A stretch of DNA of 64,000 nt from Flavobacterium sp. TAB 87. Its GTDB lineage: Bacteria > Bacteroidota > Bacteroidia > Flavobacteriales > Flavobacteriaceae. The position numbers and the translations under genes are program-made. Where the stretch lies: positions 496,001 through 560,000 of the forward strand of contig NZ_LLWK01000037.1 of assembly GCF_001529295.1 (NCBI RefSeq), in the 5' to 3' direction. Below are positions 1 through 7,646 of this stretch, one piece after another. How positions within the stretch are numbered: position 1 is the stretch's first letter; the number at the start of each line of letters is the position of its first letter. Below the pieces are notes generated by a model. The model did no database searches. It saw nothing but the letters and a program-made list of their open reading frames with translations, and was not told the origin of the DNA.

Positions 1-1653
1 AACGAACTCGAAACGTGTCGTCAAATGATCTGTAAACTGCACGAAATTGGTGTTGATGCCTTGATAATTCAAGACATGGCGATTATGGAAATGGACTTGC
101 CTCCTATCGTATTGCACGCGAGTACGCAAGCCAACAATCGAGATGCGGATAAAATTAAATTTTTAAAAGATGCCGGAATTAAACGTGTGGTTTTAGCGCG
201 CGAATTAAACTTGCATCAAATTAAAACCATAAGCGAAGCCTCAGACGTTGAGTTAGAGTTTTTTGTAACTGGTGCACTTTGTGTTTCTTTTAGCGGAAAC
301 TGCTACATGAGTGTAGCCAATGGAGAACGCTCGGCCAACCGCGGTTCTTGTGCCCAAAACTGTCGTTTACCTTATAACTTGATTGATGGTAACGGCGATA
401 CTTTAATTAAAAACAGTCATTTGCTTTCAATTAAAGATTTTGACGTTTCCGATCAGATTCCGAACTTAATTGAAGCGGGAGTTTGCTCTTTTAAAATTGA
501 AGGTCGTTTGAAAGATGTGGTTTATGTAAAAAATAACGTTTCGTACTTGCGACAAAAGCTAGATTCTTTTTTAGAAGGAAGTGAACAATACACCAAAGCT
601 TCTTCGGGTACCTGTACATTTACTTTTGACTCGGCATTGAACAAAAGTTTCAATCGGGGTTACACTGATTATTTTGTAAACGAAAGACACAGTTCTATTG
701 GTTCTTGGGAAAGTCCAAAATCAAAAGGACAATATATAGGTAAACTAATAAAAACCATCGGAAACGCGTACCAAATAGAAAATGGCGAGTTACTACACAA
801 TGGAGATGGCTTATGTTACATCAACGAAAATAATGAAGCTGACGGAATTTACGTAAACAAAGTTGAAAACGGACTGGCGTATCCAAACGTATTGAAAGAA
901 TTAAAAGAAGGTACTTTTATTTACAGAAATAATGATGCCGCTTTTATTAAAATTGTCGAAAGAGAAGACAGTGCCGTTCGTAAAATAAGCACTACTTTAC
1001 TATTGAGCGAAAATAAAAATGGCTTTGAATTGCTTGCAACCGATGAAGATGGAAACATAAGTATCGTGCAATTGGATCATGCAAAGGAAGTTACTAAAAA
1101 TGATCTTTCTATCGAAGAAAACATTAAAACACAATTGGCAAAAACAGGATTTACACCTTATACTGCCGATGAAATTACTGTGATGTTTACCCAAAATTGG
1201 TTCCTTCCTATTTCAAAAATTAATGAAATGAGACGTACCGTTTACGAACAATTGTCGGCAGCACGTTTGGCCAATTACAAACGCGAAGAGCATCAGCTTG
1301 AAAAAACGTCACATCCGTATCCAGAGACCAAATTGGACTTTATGTACAATGTTTCTAACAAAAAAGCACGTCAATTTTACGAACGTCACGGTGTTACTGA
1401 AATAGAAAAAGCTTTTGAGTTGCAATGGGAACCAGGAAAGTCTCGTGTGATGACAACCAAATATTGTATCAAATACGAATTGAAAAAATGTCCGATACAT
1501 CAAAAAGATAGTATGGGCGAGAAGCTAAAAGAACCATTGGTTTTAAAGCAAGGGGAATTGGAATATAAACTAAAATTTAATTGCAAACCTTGTGAAATGG
1601 AGATTTGGGAAAAGGATGCCGAATTTGAAATTGAAGAAGAGCACTTTCATTAA
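1..1653 (+). CDS. U32 peptidase-family protein (RlhA-like), 5' partial
   Basis: The reading frame is open from base 1, so the true start lies upstream of the window; the first ATG inside is at 25. The protein has the U32 signature with four cysteines (C86, C93, C109, C113 counted from that ATG) in a block ending CAQNCRLPY, a spacing typical of the family. Family members act as collagenase-like peptidases or, as with E. coli RlhA, in 23S rRNA C2501 hydroxylation. The Cys pattern and long C-terminal extension fit the RlhA-type branch, but the substrate cannot be fixed from sequence. A second cysteine cluster (KCPIH, CKPCE) near the C-terminus may bind metal. A hairpin terminator follows 20 bp after the stop, so this is the last gene of its transcript. 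Confidence 0.88.
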   Translation, partial: NELETCRQMICKLHEIGVDALIIQDMAIMEMDLPPIVLHASTQANNRDADKIKFLKDAGIKRVVLARELNLHQIKTISEASDVELEFFVTGALCVSFSGNCYMSVANGERSANRGSCAQNCRLPYNLIDGNGDTLIKNSHLLSIKDFDVSDQIPNLIEAGVCSFKIEGRLKDVVYVKNNVSYLRQKLDSFLEGSEQYTKASSGTCTFTFDSALNKSFNRGYTDYFVNERHSSIGSWESPKSKGQYIGKLIKTIGNAYQIENGELLHNGDGLCYINENNEADGIYVNKVENGLAYPNVLKELKEGTFIYRNNDAAFIKIVEREDSAVRKISTTLLLSENKNGFELLATDEDGNISIVQLDHAKEVTKNDLSIEENIKTQLAKTGFTPYTADEITVMFTQNWFLPISKINEMRRTVYEQLSAARLANYKREEHQLEKTSHPYPETKLDFMYNVSNKKARQFYERHGVTEIEKAFELQWEPGKSRVMTTKYCIKYELKKCPIHQKDSMGEKLKEPLVLKQGELEYKLKFNCKPCEMEIWEKDAEFEIEEEHFH

Positions 1654-1672
1654 AAAATAAAAACGCATTATT

Positions 1673-1706
1673 AAAAACTGCTTCTTTACGGAGCAGTTTT
1701 TTGTTT
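1673..1706 (+). terminator. Intrinsic terminator after the U32 gene
   Basis: Inverted repeat AAAACTGCTTC / GGAGCAGTTTT (one G-T pair) with a 5-nt loop, then TTGTTTTT. The stem resembles the terminator at 53378. Confidence 0.8.
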
Positions 1707-1822
1707 TTAAGTTAGTTTTAACACCTAATACTCAATTATATAAAACACAACTTAAATTCTGTAAAATAAAACAAACACAACTTTACCATCTTTGTATTAT
1801 AACATTTAAAAAACATACAATC

Positions 1823-2293
1823 ATGGAAAATAGAGATAATTTAAACGTAGATACAAAAGAAGTAGTGTCAAACTTAGAAGGATTAATTGCAATTCTTGAA
1901 GACGGGAAACTAGGATATACCAATGCAGCAGAAGACGTGGATTGTGCACAAACTAAGGCCGATTTTTTAAGCTACGCTAGAGAAAGATCTTTATATGTTG
2001 TTGAACTACAAGATGAGGTTAACAAATTAGGAAAGTCTACGGATACTACTGGTGGAGCAATGGGAGCAATTCATAGAACGTGGATTGATATTAAATCGCT
2101 TATGACTGGTGGTGACAAAGAAGCTATTATTAATGCGTGTATCACTGGAGAAGAAGCTGCTATCGAAAAATACGAGTCAGCATTGAAAGATGCTCATTTT
2201 TGCCCAATGTTGCAGAGTATAGTACAAAAACAATTGGCTAGCATTCAAAGTACATTAGCAAAAATTAAAATGAAGAAAGACGCTTCAGCTTAA
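1823..2293 (+). CDS. PA2169 family four-helix-bundle protein (DUF2383)
   Basis: 156 residues, entirely helical in character, with no signal peptide or membrane segment. The pattern of a long amphipathic N-terminal helix, a central GGAMGAIHRTW segment, then ITGEEAAIEKYESAL matches the DUF2383/PA2169 family, a ferritin-like four-helix bundle often induced by stress; its biochemical role is unknown. The gene is monocistronic: a terminator lies before it at 1673 and another starts 26 bp after its stop. A weak promoter candidate, CATCTTTG at 1787-1794 (one mismatch to TAnnTTTG), sits 28 bp before the ATG at 1823. The start is set by the first ATG and by the usual family length. Confidence 0.88.
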   Translation: MENRDNLNVDTKEVVSNLEGLIAILEDGKLGYTNAAEDVDCAQTKADFLSYARERSLYVVELQDEVNKLGKSTDTTGGAMGAIHRTWIDIKSLMTGGDKEAIINACITGEEAAIEKYESALKDAHFCPMLQSIVQKQLASIQSTLAKIKMKKDASA

Positions 2294-2319
2294 TAGTACT
2301 TTCTTACGAAAATAATTAG

Positions 2320-2357
2320 AAACTACTCTGGCTTTTTTAGTCAGAGTAGTTTTTTTG
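2320..2357 (+). terminator. Intrinsic terminator after the DUF2383 gene
   Basis: Eleven-base stem AAACTACTCTG / CAGAGTAGTTT with an 11-nt loop and a run of T on the 3' side. Confidence 0.85.
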
Positions 2358-2454
2358 TTCCCTGTAATTGTATAATAACAAAATTAGGTTCTATAAAATA
2401 ATGGTAGTAATTATGTAGAACTTTAATATGAATAATCTAAAAAACTAATGACTT

Positions 2455-2712
2455 ATGGATACGCAAGATAATAAAGAAAAAAGCCAAAAACAGAGATTAG
2501 AAACCAATGATGTTTTTCAAAAAGACGAAGCTGTAATTAGCACACCAACTCCCAAAGAATTTCCGATTCCTGTAGATTTGATTGATGATTTAAAAAAAGA
2601 TAAAATTGATCCTTTAACAGAAGGAAGTACTAATTTAGGTTATGAAGAAAAACCTCCACGAAAAAAAGAATTAGAGCAAAAAGAACATTACGATCAAGAA
2701 GAAGAATCGTAG
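2455..2712 (+). CDS. Small highly charged hypothetical protein
   Basis: 85 residues, rich in Lys, Glu, Asp and Pro, with no hydrophobic core, signal peptide or recognisable domain; it is probably disordered. The centre carries a Pro-rich stretch (TPTPKEFPIPVDL) and the C-terminus is KEHYDQEEES. Codon use matches its neighbours and it is flanked by terminators on both sides, which supports a real single gene. I do not recognise a family. Its position next to a stress-type DUF2383 gene hints at co-regulation, but no shared promoter is visible. Function unknown. Confidence 0.6.
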   Translation: MDTQDNKEKSQKQRLETNDVFQKDEAVISTPTPKEFPIPVDLIDDLKKDKIDPLTEGSTNLGYEEKPPRKKELEQKEHYDQEEES

Positions 2713-2757
2713 TATTGAGATAGATTTATTTCTACCGTACAACGATTGATAAAATAT

Positions 2758-2804
2758 AAATTCCGCAAATTGAAACGAAGTTCTCGTGACAATTTGCGGA
2801 ATTT
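2758..2804 (+). terminator. Long inverted repeat after the small charged gene
   Basis: Perfect 15-bp stem, AAATTCCGCAAATTG / CAATTTGCGGAATTT, with a 17-nt loop that holds a further ACGA/TCGT pair. There is no strong T tract, so it may be an RNA-stabilising hairpin instead of a classical terminator. Confidence 0.6.
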
Positions 2805-2886
2805 ATGGTTAGTCCAGAACTGACAAGCTAGTGAGGATAACTAATTTTCAAGAAGAATAAATAGGTAATCTATTTCTTGACGAAAC

Positions 2887-2922
2887 AAAAAAGACAACAT
2901 TAATTTAAATGTTGCCTTTTTT
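2887..2922. terminator. Bidirectional terminator between convergent genes
   Basis: AAAAAAGACAACAT / ATGTTGCCTTTTTT with an 8-nt loop and one A-C mismatch. A-runs and T-runs flank both sides, so it can serve the plus-strand gene ending at 2712 and the minus-strand gene ending at 2972. Confidence 0.7.
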
Positions 2923-2971
2923 GAACTAACCTAACCAAAATATTTATTCAAATTTATTTTCTAATCATTTG

Positions 2972-3721
2972 CTAAAATGCAGAGTGCTCTGTTGGAAAAC
3001 TGAAAACAGAACCTATGAATGCTTTAACCTCCGTCACTTTTTCTTGTACAAATTGATTTATTTTTTCAGCTGCATGTACCCATCCATCTGTATATTGCTC
3101 AATCTCAAATTCTAAAATCTCGTGAACTAATTTTTTCTTAGCTAAATAACTTGCGGTACTTTTACAAGAGATTTCATTTAATTTTTTGATGTTTTCAATT
3201 ATCCTTCTATTACTTTTTCCTTTATAAATACTGTTTGAATTTTCGGTCACAAACAAATCTCTCAATTTATTTCGCATTTCATTGGTTTGATGCGAGTTTG
3301 AAGGAGTGGTAGCTAATCCTAAAATAGAAAATTCAATTCTGCTATTTTTCTTGAAGCTCAAGATAGTATTTAAACTTCCGCCAGTATTAATTACCGCCGA
3401 TTTTCCTGCTTTCAACTTAAATTGATCATTTTGATAACCAAAACTATGAGCTATTTCTCCATATCCAGAATAAGCAAAAAACAATGGTGTATTTTTCGTT
3501 GATTCGATACTTATATTAACATCTTCGGTAAAAGACAAGTTAAATTGAATGTAGCAAGCACCTTCATTGAAGATTGTGCTTTTTATTCTACCTTTTACTA
3601 AATCTGATTTTAATAAAATTTTATTCTCTTCGCCTGTACTAGTCATTGTTCCTCCTAAAGCAGAATTTAATTCTTCAAAAATAGTAGTAGTGTTTCCCGT
3701 ATTTATGTATAGATTTTTCAT
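2972..3721 (-). CDS. AraC-like sensor protein lacking the helix-turn-helix
   Basis: 249 residues. Residues 1-160 look like the beta-rich ligand-sensing part of Bacteroidota AraC-family regulators (FNLSFTEDVNISIE, then FFAYSGYGEI). Residues 165-225 resemble the linker helices that precede the DNA-binding domain in those regulators (IYKGKSNRRIIENIKKLNEI, then LVHEILEFEIEQY). In full-length relatives about 100 residues with two helix-turn-helix motifs follow; here the protein ends only about 30 residues later. The TAG stop is followed by 30 bases and a terminator region, with no leftover HTH coding sequence. It lies divergent to the Crp/Fnr gene at 3973. It may be a sensor-only or decoy protein, or an old truncation. 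The family assignment is by pattern only. Confidence 0.6.
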   Translation of the reverse strand: MKNLYINTGNTTTIFEELNSALGGTMTSTGEENKILLKSDLVKGRIKSTIFNEGACYIQFNLSFTEDVNISIESTKNTPLFFAYSGYGEIAHSFGYQNDQFKLKAGKSAVINTGGSLNTILSFKKNSRIEFSILGLATTPSNSHQTNEMRNKLRDLFVTENSNSIYKGKSNRRIIENIKKLNEISCKSTASYLAKKKLVHEILEFEIEQYTDGWVHAAEKINQFVQEKVTEVKAFIGSVFSFPTEHSAF

Positions 3722-3972
3722 TAGTATTAAATTTATAATGCTTCTTCAGTTACGCGAACAGGTATGCATTAATTACAATACAAATATCCAAAAACATGTC
3801 AATTAGGTTGTTACACAATTTTCTAGTTGCGTTTCATAATTTTATTTAACTTAATTTTTTGTTTATTTCTTACGTAATTTTTATATGAAACCATTTTAAT
3901 TATCAGTCATAAAGGTTTTAAGATTAGGTCATTATTTCGGTATCAGTCCAAATTAAACGTATTTTTATAGCT

Positions 3973-4548
3973 ATGAAAAAGATTCTGGACAACATCAACA
4001 AACATGTGATTTTAACTGCAGACGAAGAAGATATTTTTATATCCAAGGTTACTATCGAAAATTTTAAAGCCAAATCGATGGTTTTAAAGCCAGGTGATAT
4101 TTGTACCAAATCCTACTTTATAAATTCAGGAATAATTAGATCTTTTACCGTAAACGATAATAGTGTAGAACATGTTTTGAATTTCTCTTGCGAAGGCTGG
4201 TGGATTAGTGATATGTATAGTTATTTGACACAAAAACCAGGGAATCTTTTTATTGAAGTTTTAGAAGATGCTGAAGTAGTTGTTTTATCCAAAGAAAATC
4301 AAGAGCTGTTGTATTACGAAATTTCGAAACTAGAACGTTTCTTTCGCATTTTAATTGAAAATTCTTTAATTGCCAATCAAGAACGATTGATGGATAATTT
4401 GAGTTTATCTGCCGAAGAACGTTTTGAAAAGTTTTGTTCTAAATATCCTACTTTAATTCAGAAAGTGCCTCAAAAACAAATTGCTTCTTTTATAGGGGTA
4501 ACGCCCGAATTTTTTAGTAAAATGAAAGCACGGCTTCTAAAAAAATAA
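3973..4548 (+). CDS. Crp/Fnr family transcriptional regulator
   Basis: 191 residues. The N-terminal 115 residues form a cyclic-nucleotide-binding-like beta roll (LKPGDICTKSYFINSGIIRSF, followed by the WWISD segment). A long connecting helix follows, then a C-terminal helix-turn-helix (QKQIASFIGVTPEFFSKMKARL). The effector arginine and PRSE motif of true cAMP receptors are not evident, as is usual for Bacteroidota paralogues, so the ligand is unknown. It is transcribed divergently from the AraC-like gene across 251 bp and ends in a bidirectional terminator shared with aceA. It could regulate its divergent neighbour or respond to redox or nitrosative stress; this is inference only. Confidence 0.9.
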   Translation: MKKILDNINKHVILTADEEDIFISKVTIENFKAKSMVLKPGDICTKSYFINSGIIRSFTVNDNSVEHVLNFSCEGWWISDMYSYLTQKPGNLFIEVLEDAEVVVLSKENQELLYYEISKLERFFRILIENSLIANQERLMDNLSLSAEERFEKFCSKYPTLIQKVPQKQIASFIGVTPEFFSKMKARLLKK

Positions 4549-4579
4549 AACACGACTCTGTAGCGAACCGTGTTTTATT
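4544..4579. terminator. Bidirectional terminator (crp-like gene / aceA)
   Basis: AATAAAACACG / CGTGTTTTATT, an 11-bp perfect stem placed between two convergent stops (4548 and 4587). Confidence 0.8.
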
Positions 4580-4586
4580 TAATGTA

Positions 4587-5867
4587 TTAAAACTGCTCTA
4601 CTTCTGTAGAATGTTTCATAGCTGTTGTAGATGATTTACCTAAAGTAACCGTGTTTTGAACGGCGTCAAAATAAGAAGTGCCAACAAAAGCTTGGTGTTT
4701 TACAGCTTTAAAACCACTTTTTTGTAAAGCAAATTCGCGTTCTTGCAATTCAGAATATCCAGCCATTCCTCTTTCTCTATATGCCTTAGATAATTCGAAC
4801 ATGCTCGTGTTTAGTGCATGAAATCCTGCCAAAGTAATAAATTGAAATTTATAACCCATTGCGGCTAAATCTTCGCGAAAGGTCTCCATTTCTGCTACCG
4901 ATAATTTGGCTGCCCAATTGAAAGAAGGCGAACAATTGTACGCTAACATTTTATCTGGAAATTCTTTTTTGATCGCATCAGCAAACTTTTTAGCATGTGC
5001 CAAATCAGGATTACTGGTTTCCATCCAAATTAAATCTGCATACGGTGCATAACTTAGTCCTCGAGCAATACCTTGCTCAATTCCACTATTCACATAAAAA
5101 AATCCTTCGTTGGTTTTTTCTCCTGTCAAAAAAGCACCATCTCTTGGGTCAATATCGCTGGTAATTAAATTGGCCGCATCGGCATCTGTACGAGCAACAA
5201 TAAGTGTCGGTGTTCCCATAACATCGGCAGCCAGACGTGCCGCAACCAATTTGTTAATAGCTTCTTGAGTTGGCACCAATACTTTACCACCCAAATGACC
5301 ACATTTTTTTGCAGAACTCAATTGATCTTCAAAATGAACGCCCGAAGCTCCTGCCTCAATCATGGCTTTCATTAATTCAAAAGCATTTAAATTACCGCCA
5401 AAACCAGCTTCCGCATCAGCTACAATAGGAACTAAATAATCTTTTTTATCCGTAATTCCGTTGACCACTTGAATTTGATCGGCGCGTAAAAGTGCATTAT
5501 TTATGCGTTTAACTACTAATGGAACACTGTTAACAGGATACAAAGACTGATCGGGATACATTTCGCCAGCTACATTAGCATCTGCGGCAACTTGCCAACC
5601 ACTAAGATAAATCGCTTCTAAACCAGCGTCTACTTCTTGAATGGCTTGATTTCCTGTTAGGGCGCCCAAGCCTGCCACAAAATCTTGTGTTTGTAATTTT
5701 CTCCATAACTTTTGAGCACCCATTTTAGCAATGGAATGTTCGATGGAATACGAACCTTGAAGCGTTACGACTTCAGTAGCAGTATACGGACGCTCTACTC
5801 CTTTCCATCTTGGGTTGCTGATCCAGTCGTTAATTAAATCTTGAATTCGGTCTTCGGTTGTTTTCAT
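4587..5867 (-). CDS. aceA: Isocitrate lyase
   Basis: 426 residues; cleaves isocitrate to glyoxylate and succinate, the first step of the glyoxylate bypass. The catalytic loop KKCGH is present (K187-H191, with C189 as the general acid/base), and [10 protein letters not shown] and HFEDQ carry the metal and substrate ligands. I start it at the ATG at 5867 (MKTTEDRIQ), which matches the family N-terminus; the frame extends 13 codons further without homology. It lies 58 bp after aceB on the same strand, so the two form an aceB-aceA operon controlled from the promoter before aceB. It ends at a shared bidirectional terminator. Confidence 0.97.
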   Translation of the reverse strand: MKTTEDRIQDLINDWISNPRWKGVERPYTATEVVTLQGSYSIEHSIAKMGAQKLWRKLQTQDFVAGLGALTGNQAIQEVDAGLEAIYLSGWQVAADANVAGEMYPDQSLYPVNSVPLVVKRINNALLRADQIQVVNGITDKKDYLVPIVADAEAGFGGNLNAFELMKAMIEAGASGVHFEDQLSSAKKCGHLGGKVLVPTQEAINKLVAARLAADVMGTPTLIVARTDADAANLITSDIDPRDGAFLTGEKTNEGFFYVNSGIEQGIARGLSYAPYADLIWMETSNPDLAHAKKFADAIKKEFPDKMLAYNCSPSFNWAAKLSVAEMETFREDLAAMGYKFQFITLAGFHALNTSMFELSKAYRERGMAGYSELQEREFALQKSGFKAVKHQAFVGTSYFDAVQNTVTLGKSSTTAMKHSTEVEQF

Positions 5868-5925
5868 AATATTAAAATTTATTTGGTTATTGGTTTTGTA
5901 TAGCAAATTGAATTAGTACGCTCTT

Positions 5926-7527
5926 TTAAAGGTATTTATAACACGGAATGGTTAAGAATTCCACAAAATCGACATTCACTACTAATTGTTCTAAAATTTT
6001 TTCAGCTAATGGAAATTGTCTTTCCTCGTATAATTTGGTGCCAATTTCTAGTTTAATTTTGTCAAACTCATCAAAAGCTAACGCTTTATAATATCGAACA
6101 TTCAATGGTTTTTCATTGTCTAGTATCACTTCGTTTTGTAGCCATTGCCACAATTGCGAACGTGATATTTCGGCTGTTGCAGCATCTTCCATTAAATGAT
6201 GCAAGGCTGCAGCACCTTGTCCGTTAAGCCACGAACTCAAATACAAAACGGCTACGTTAATATTTTTTCTCACTCCATTTTCGGTAATGCTTCCAATGGG
6301 AACTTCCAACAAATCTTCGGCGGTAATTTTACGTTTTGGTTTTTTAATATGAATTTGATTAGCCGTGGGCATTCCTTCATCAAAAATTGCTTTGGCTAAG
6401 CCTACCAAATCGGGATGTGCAACCCAAGTACCGTCGTGACCGTTGCGCACTTCTCGTTCTTTATCTGCTTTTACTTTCGCGAAAGCGGCAGCATTTGCTT
6501 CATCATTATTCTTGATCGGAATTTGTGCTGCCATTCCGCCAATAGCGTGAATACCGCGTTTGTGGCACCGCTGAATTACCAAGTTTGAATAGGCATCCAT
6601 AAAAGGTGAAGTCATCGTTACTTGATCGCGATCGGGCACAATAAAATCAGCATTTTTTCTAAATTTTTTGATGTACGAAAAGATATAATCCCAACGTCCA
6701 CAATTTAATCCTACGATATAATCTTTAAGCTCGAAGATAATTTCGTCCAACTGAAAACTAGCCGTAATGGTTTCGATTAAAACAGTGGCTTTTATTGTTC
6801 CATGGGAAATACGCAAGTGTTTTTCAGAAAATTCAAAAACATCATTCCACCAACGCGCTTCCATATAATGCTCCAATTTTGGAATATAGTAATACGGTCC
6901 CGTTTTATTATCTGCCAAATTTTTATGATTATGAAAAAGATACAATCCAAAATCAACCAAAGATCCCGACACCGCTTCGCCCGCAATAGCTATGTTTTTC
7001 TCGTTCAAATGTAAACCTCTTGGTCGAACAAGTAGGACTGCTGTTTCTTCATTCAAGCGGTAAATTTTATTTTTCACGGCATCATCAAGCGAAATAGTTT
7101 TGTTGACCGCGTCTCTCAAATTAAGTTGACCATCCATTAAATTTTCCCAAGTTGGCGAAGTGCTGTCTTCAAAATCCGCCATAAAAGTTTTGGCACCCGA
7201 GTTCAACGCATTGATGATCATTTTACGATCAACAGGTCCCGTAATCTCTACACGACGATCTAGTAAGTCGTCTGGTGTACGACTTGCTTTCCAATTGCAT
7301 TTACGGATCGATTTTGTTTCAGGTAAAAAGACAGGCAAAATTCCTTGGTCAAAAACATTTTGTCTTTGCGAACGTTGCAGTAACAGCTTTTTTCTGGGTT
7401 CATCAAAATTTTCATGCAAAGCCGTCATAAAATCTATAGCTTCATTGGTCCAAATAGCTTCATAATTTTGGTTGGATGCAGCTAAAAAATCGATTGGTTT
7501 TTCGGTAATCTCTAAATGATTTTTCAT
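5926..7527 (-). CDS. aceB: Malate synthase A
   Basis: 533 residues, the same length as E. coli AceB; condenses glyoxylate with acetyl-CoA to malate. Family blocks are clear: TFMADFEDS, LNCGRWDYIFSYIKKF and GTWVAHPDL. The frame is open upstream to 7578, but the homologous start MKNHLEI is the ATG at 7527; the extra codons overlap the promoter and operator. It is the first gene of aceB-aceA and divergent from the ScfR-type regulator. Its promoter region contains a 56-bp nested palindrome that overlaps the likely -33 element, which suggests repression or activation by the neighbour depending on acyl-CoA or acetate supply. Confidence 0.97.
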   Translation of the reverse strand: MKNHLEITEKPIDFLAASNQNYEAIWTNEAIDFMTALHENFDEPRKKLLLQRSQRQNVFDQGILPVFLPETKSIRKCNWKASRTPDDLLDRRVEITGPVDRKMIINALNSGAKTFMADFEDSTSPTWENLMDGQLNLRDAVNKTISLDDAVKNKIYRLNEETAVLLVRPRGLHLNEKNIAIAGEAVSGSLVDFGLYLFHNHKNLADNKTGPYYYIPKLEHYMEARWWNDVFEFSEKHLRISHGTIKATVLIETITASFQLDEIIFELKDYIVGLNCGRWDYIFSYIKKFRKNADFIVPDRDQVTMTSPFMDAYSNLVIQRCHKRGIHAIGGMAAQIPIKNNDEANAAAFAKVKADKEREVRNGHDGTWVAHPDLVGLAKAIFDEGMPTANQIHIKKPKRKITAEDLLEVPIGSITENGVRKNINVAVLYLSSWLNGQGAAALHHLMEDAATAEISRSQLWQWLQNEVILDNEKPLNVRYYKALAFDEFDKIKLEIGTKLYEERQFPLAEKILEQLVVNVDFVEFLTIPCYKYL

Positions 7528-7547
7528 ATCTAAATATTTTAACACTA

Positions 7548-7578
7548 CAATGTTATAAAAAAGTTTTTTACAAAACAA
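7548..7578 (-). promoter_or_regulatory. Predicted aceB promoter
   Basis: On the minus strand, TTG (7576-7578), a 20-bp spacer and TAACATTG (7548-7555, one mismatch to TAnnTTTG). The start site would fall about 15 bases before the aceB ATG. The TTG abuts the core palindrome at 7579-7590. Confidence 0.5.
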
Positions 7579-7612
7579 GCGAACGTTCGCTAAATGTTTA
7601 AAAAACTTTTTT
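7557..7612. promoter_or_regulatory. Nested palindromic operator between aceB and the ScfR-type regulator
   Basis: A perfect 12-bp palindrome GCGAACGTTCGC (7579-7590) is flanked symmetrically by AAAAAAGTTTTTT (7557-7569) and its exact reverse complement (7600-7612). Both dyads share the centre 7584.5. Two dimer-sized half-site pairs on one axis between divergent genes are typical of a regulator-binding site; no gene reads through here. Confidence 0.65.
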
Positions 7613-7634
7613 AGCGTTATAGTTTATAAATACT

Positions 7635-7642
7635 TACTTTTG
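7635..7642 (+). promoter_or_regulatory. -7 element of the ScfR-type regulator
   Basis: TACTTTTG fits TAnnTTTG perfectly and ends four bases before the ATG at 7647. The predicted transcript would begin at or beside the start codon, so it is probably leaderless. Confidence 0.55.
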
Positions 7643-7646
7643 AAAT

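Noticed and set aside
5868..5906. An extended N-terminus for isocitrate lyase
   Set aside because: The 13 extra residues do not match the family, and the ATG at 5867 gives the standard start.
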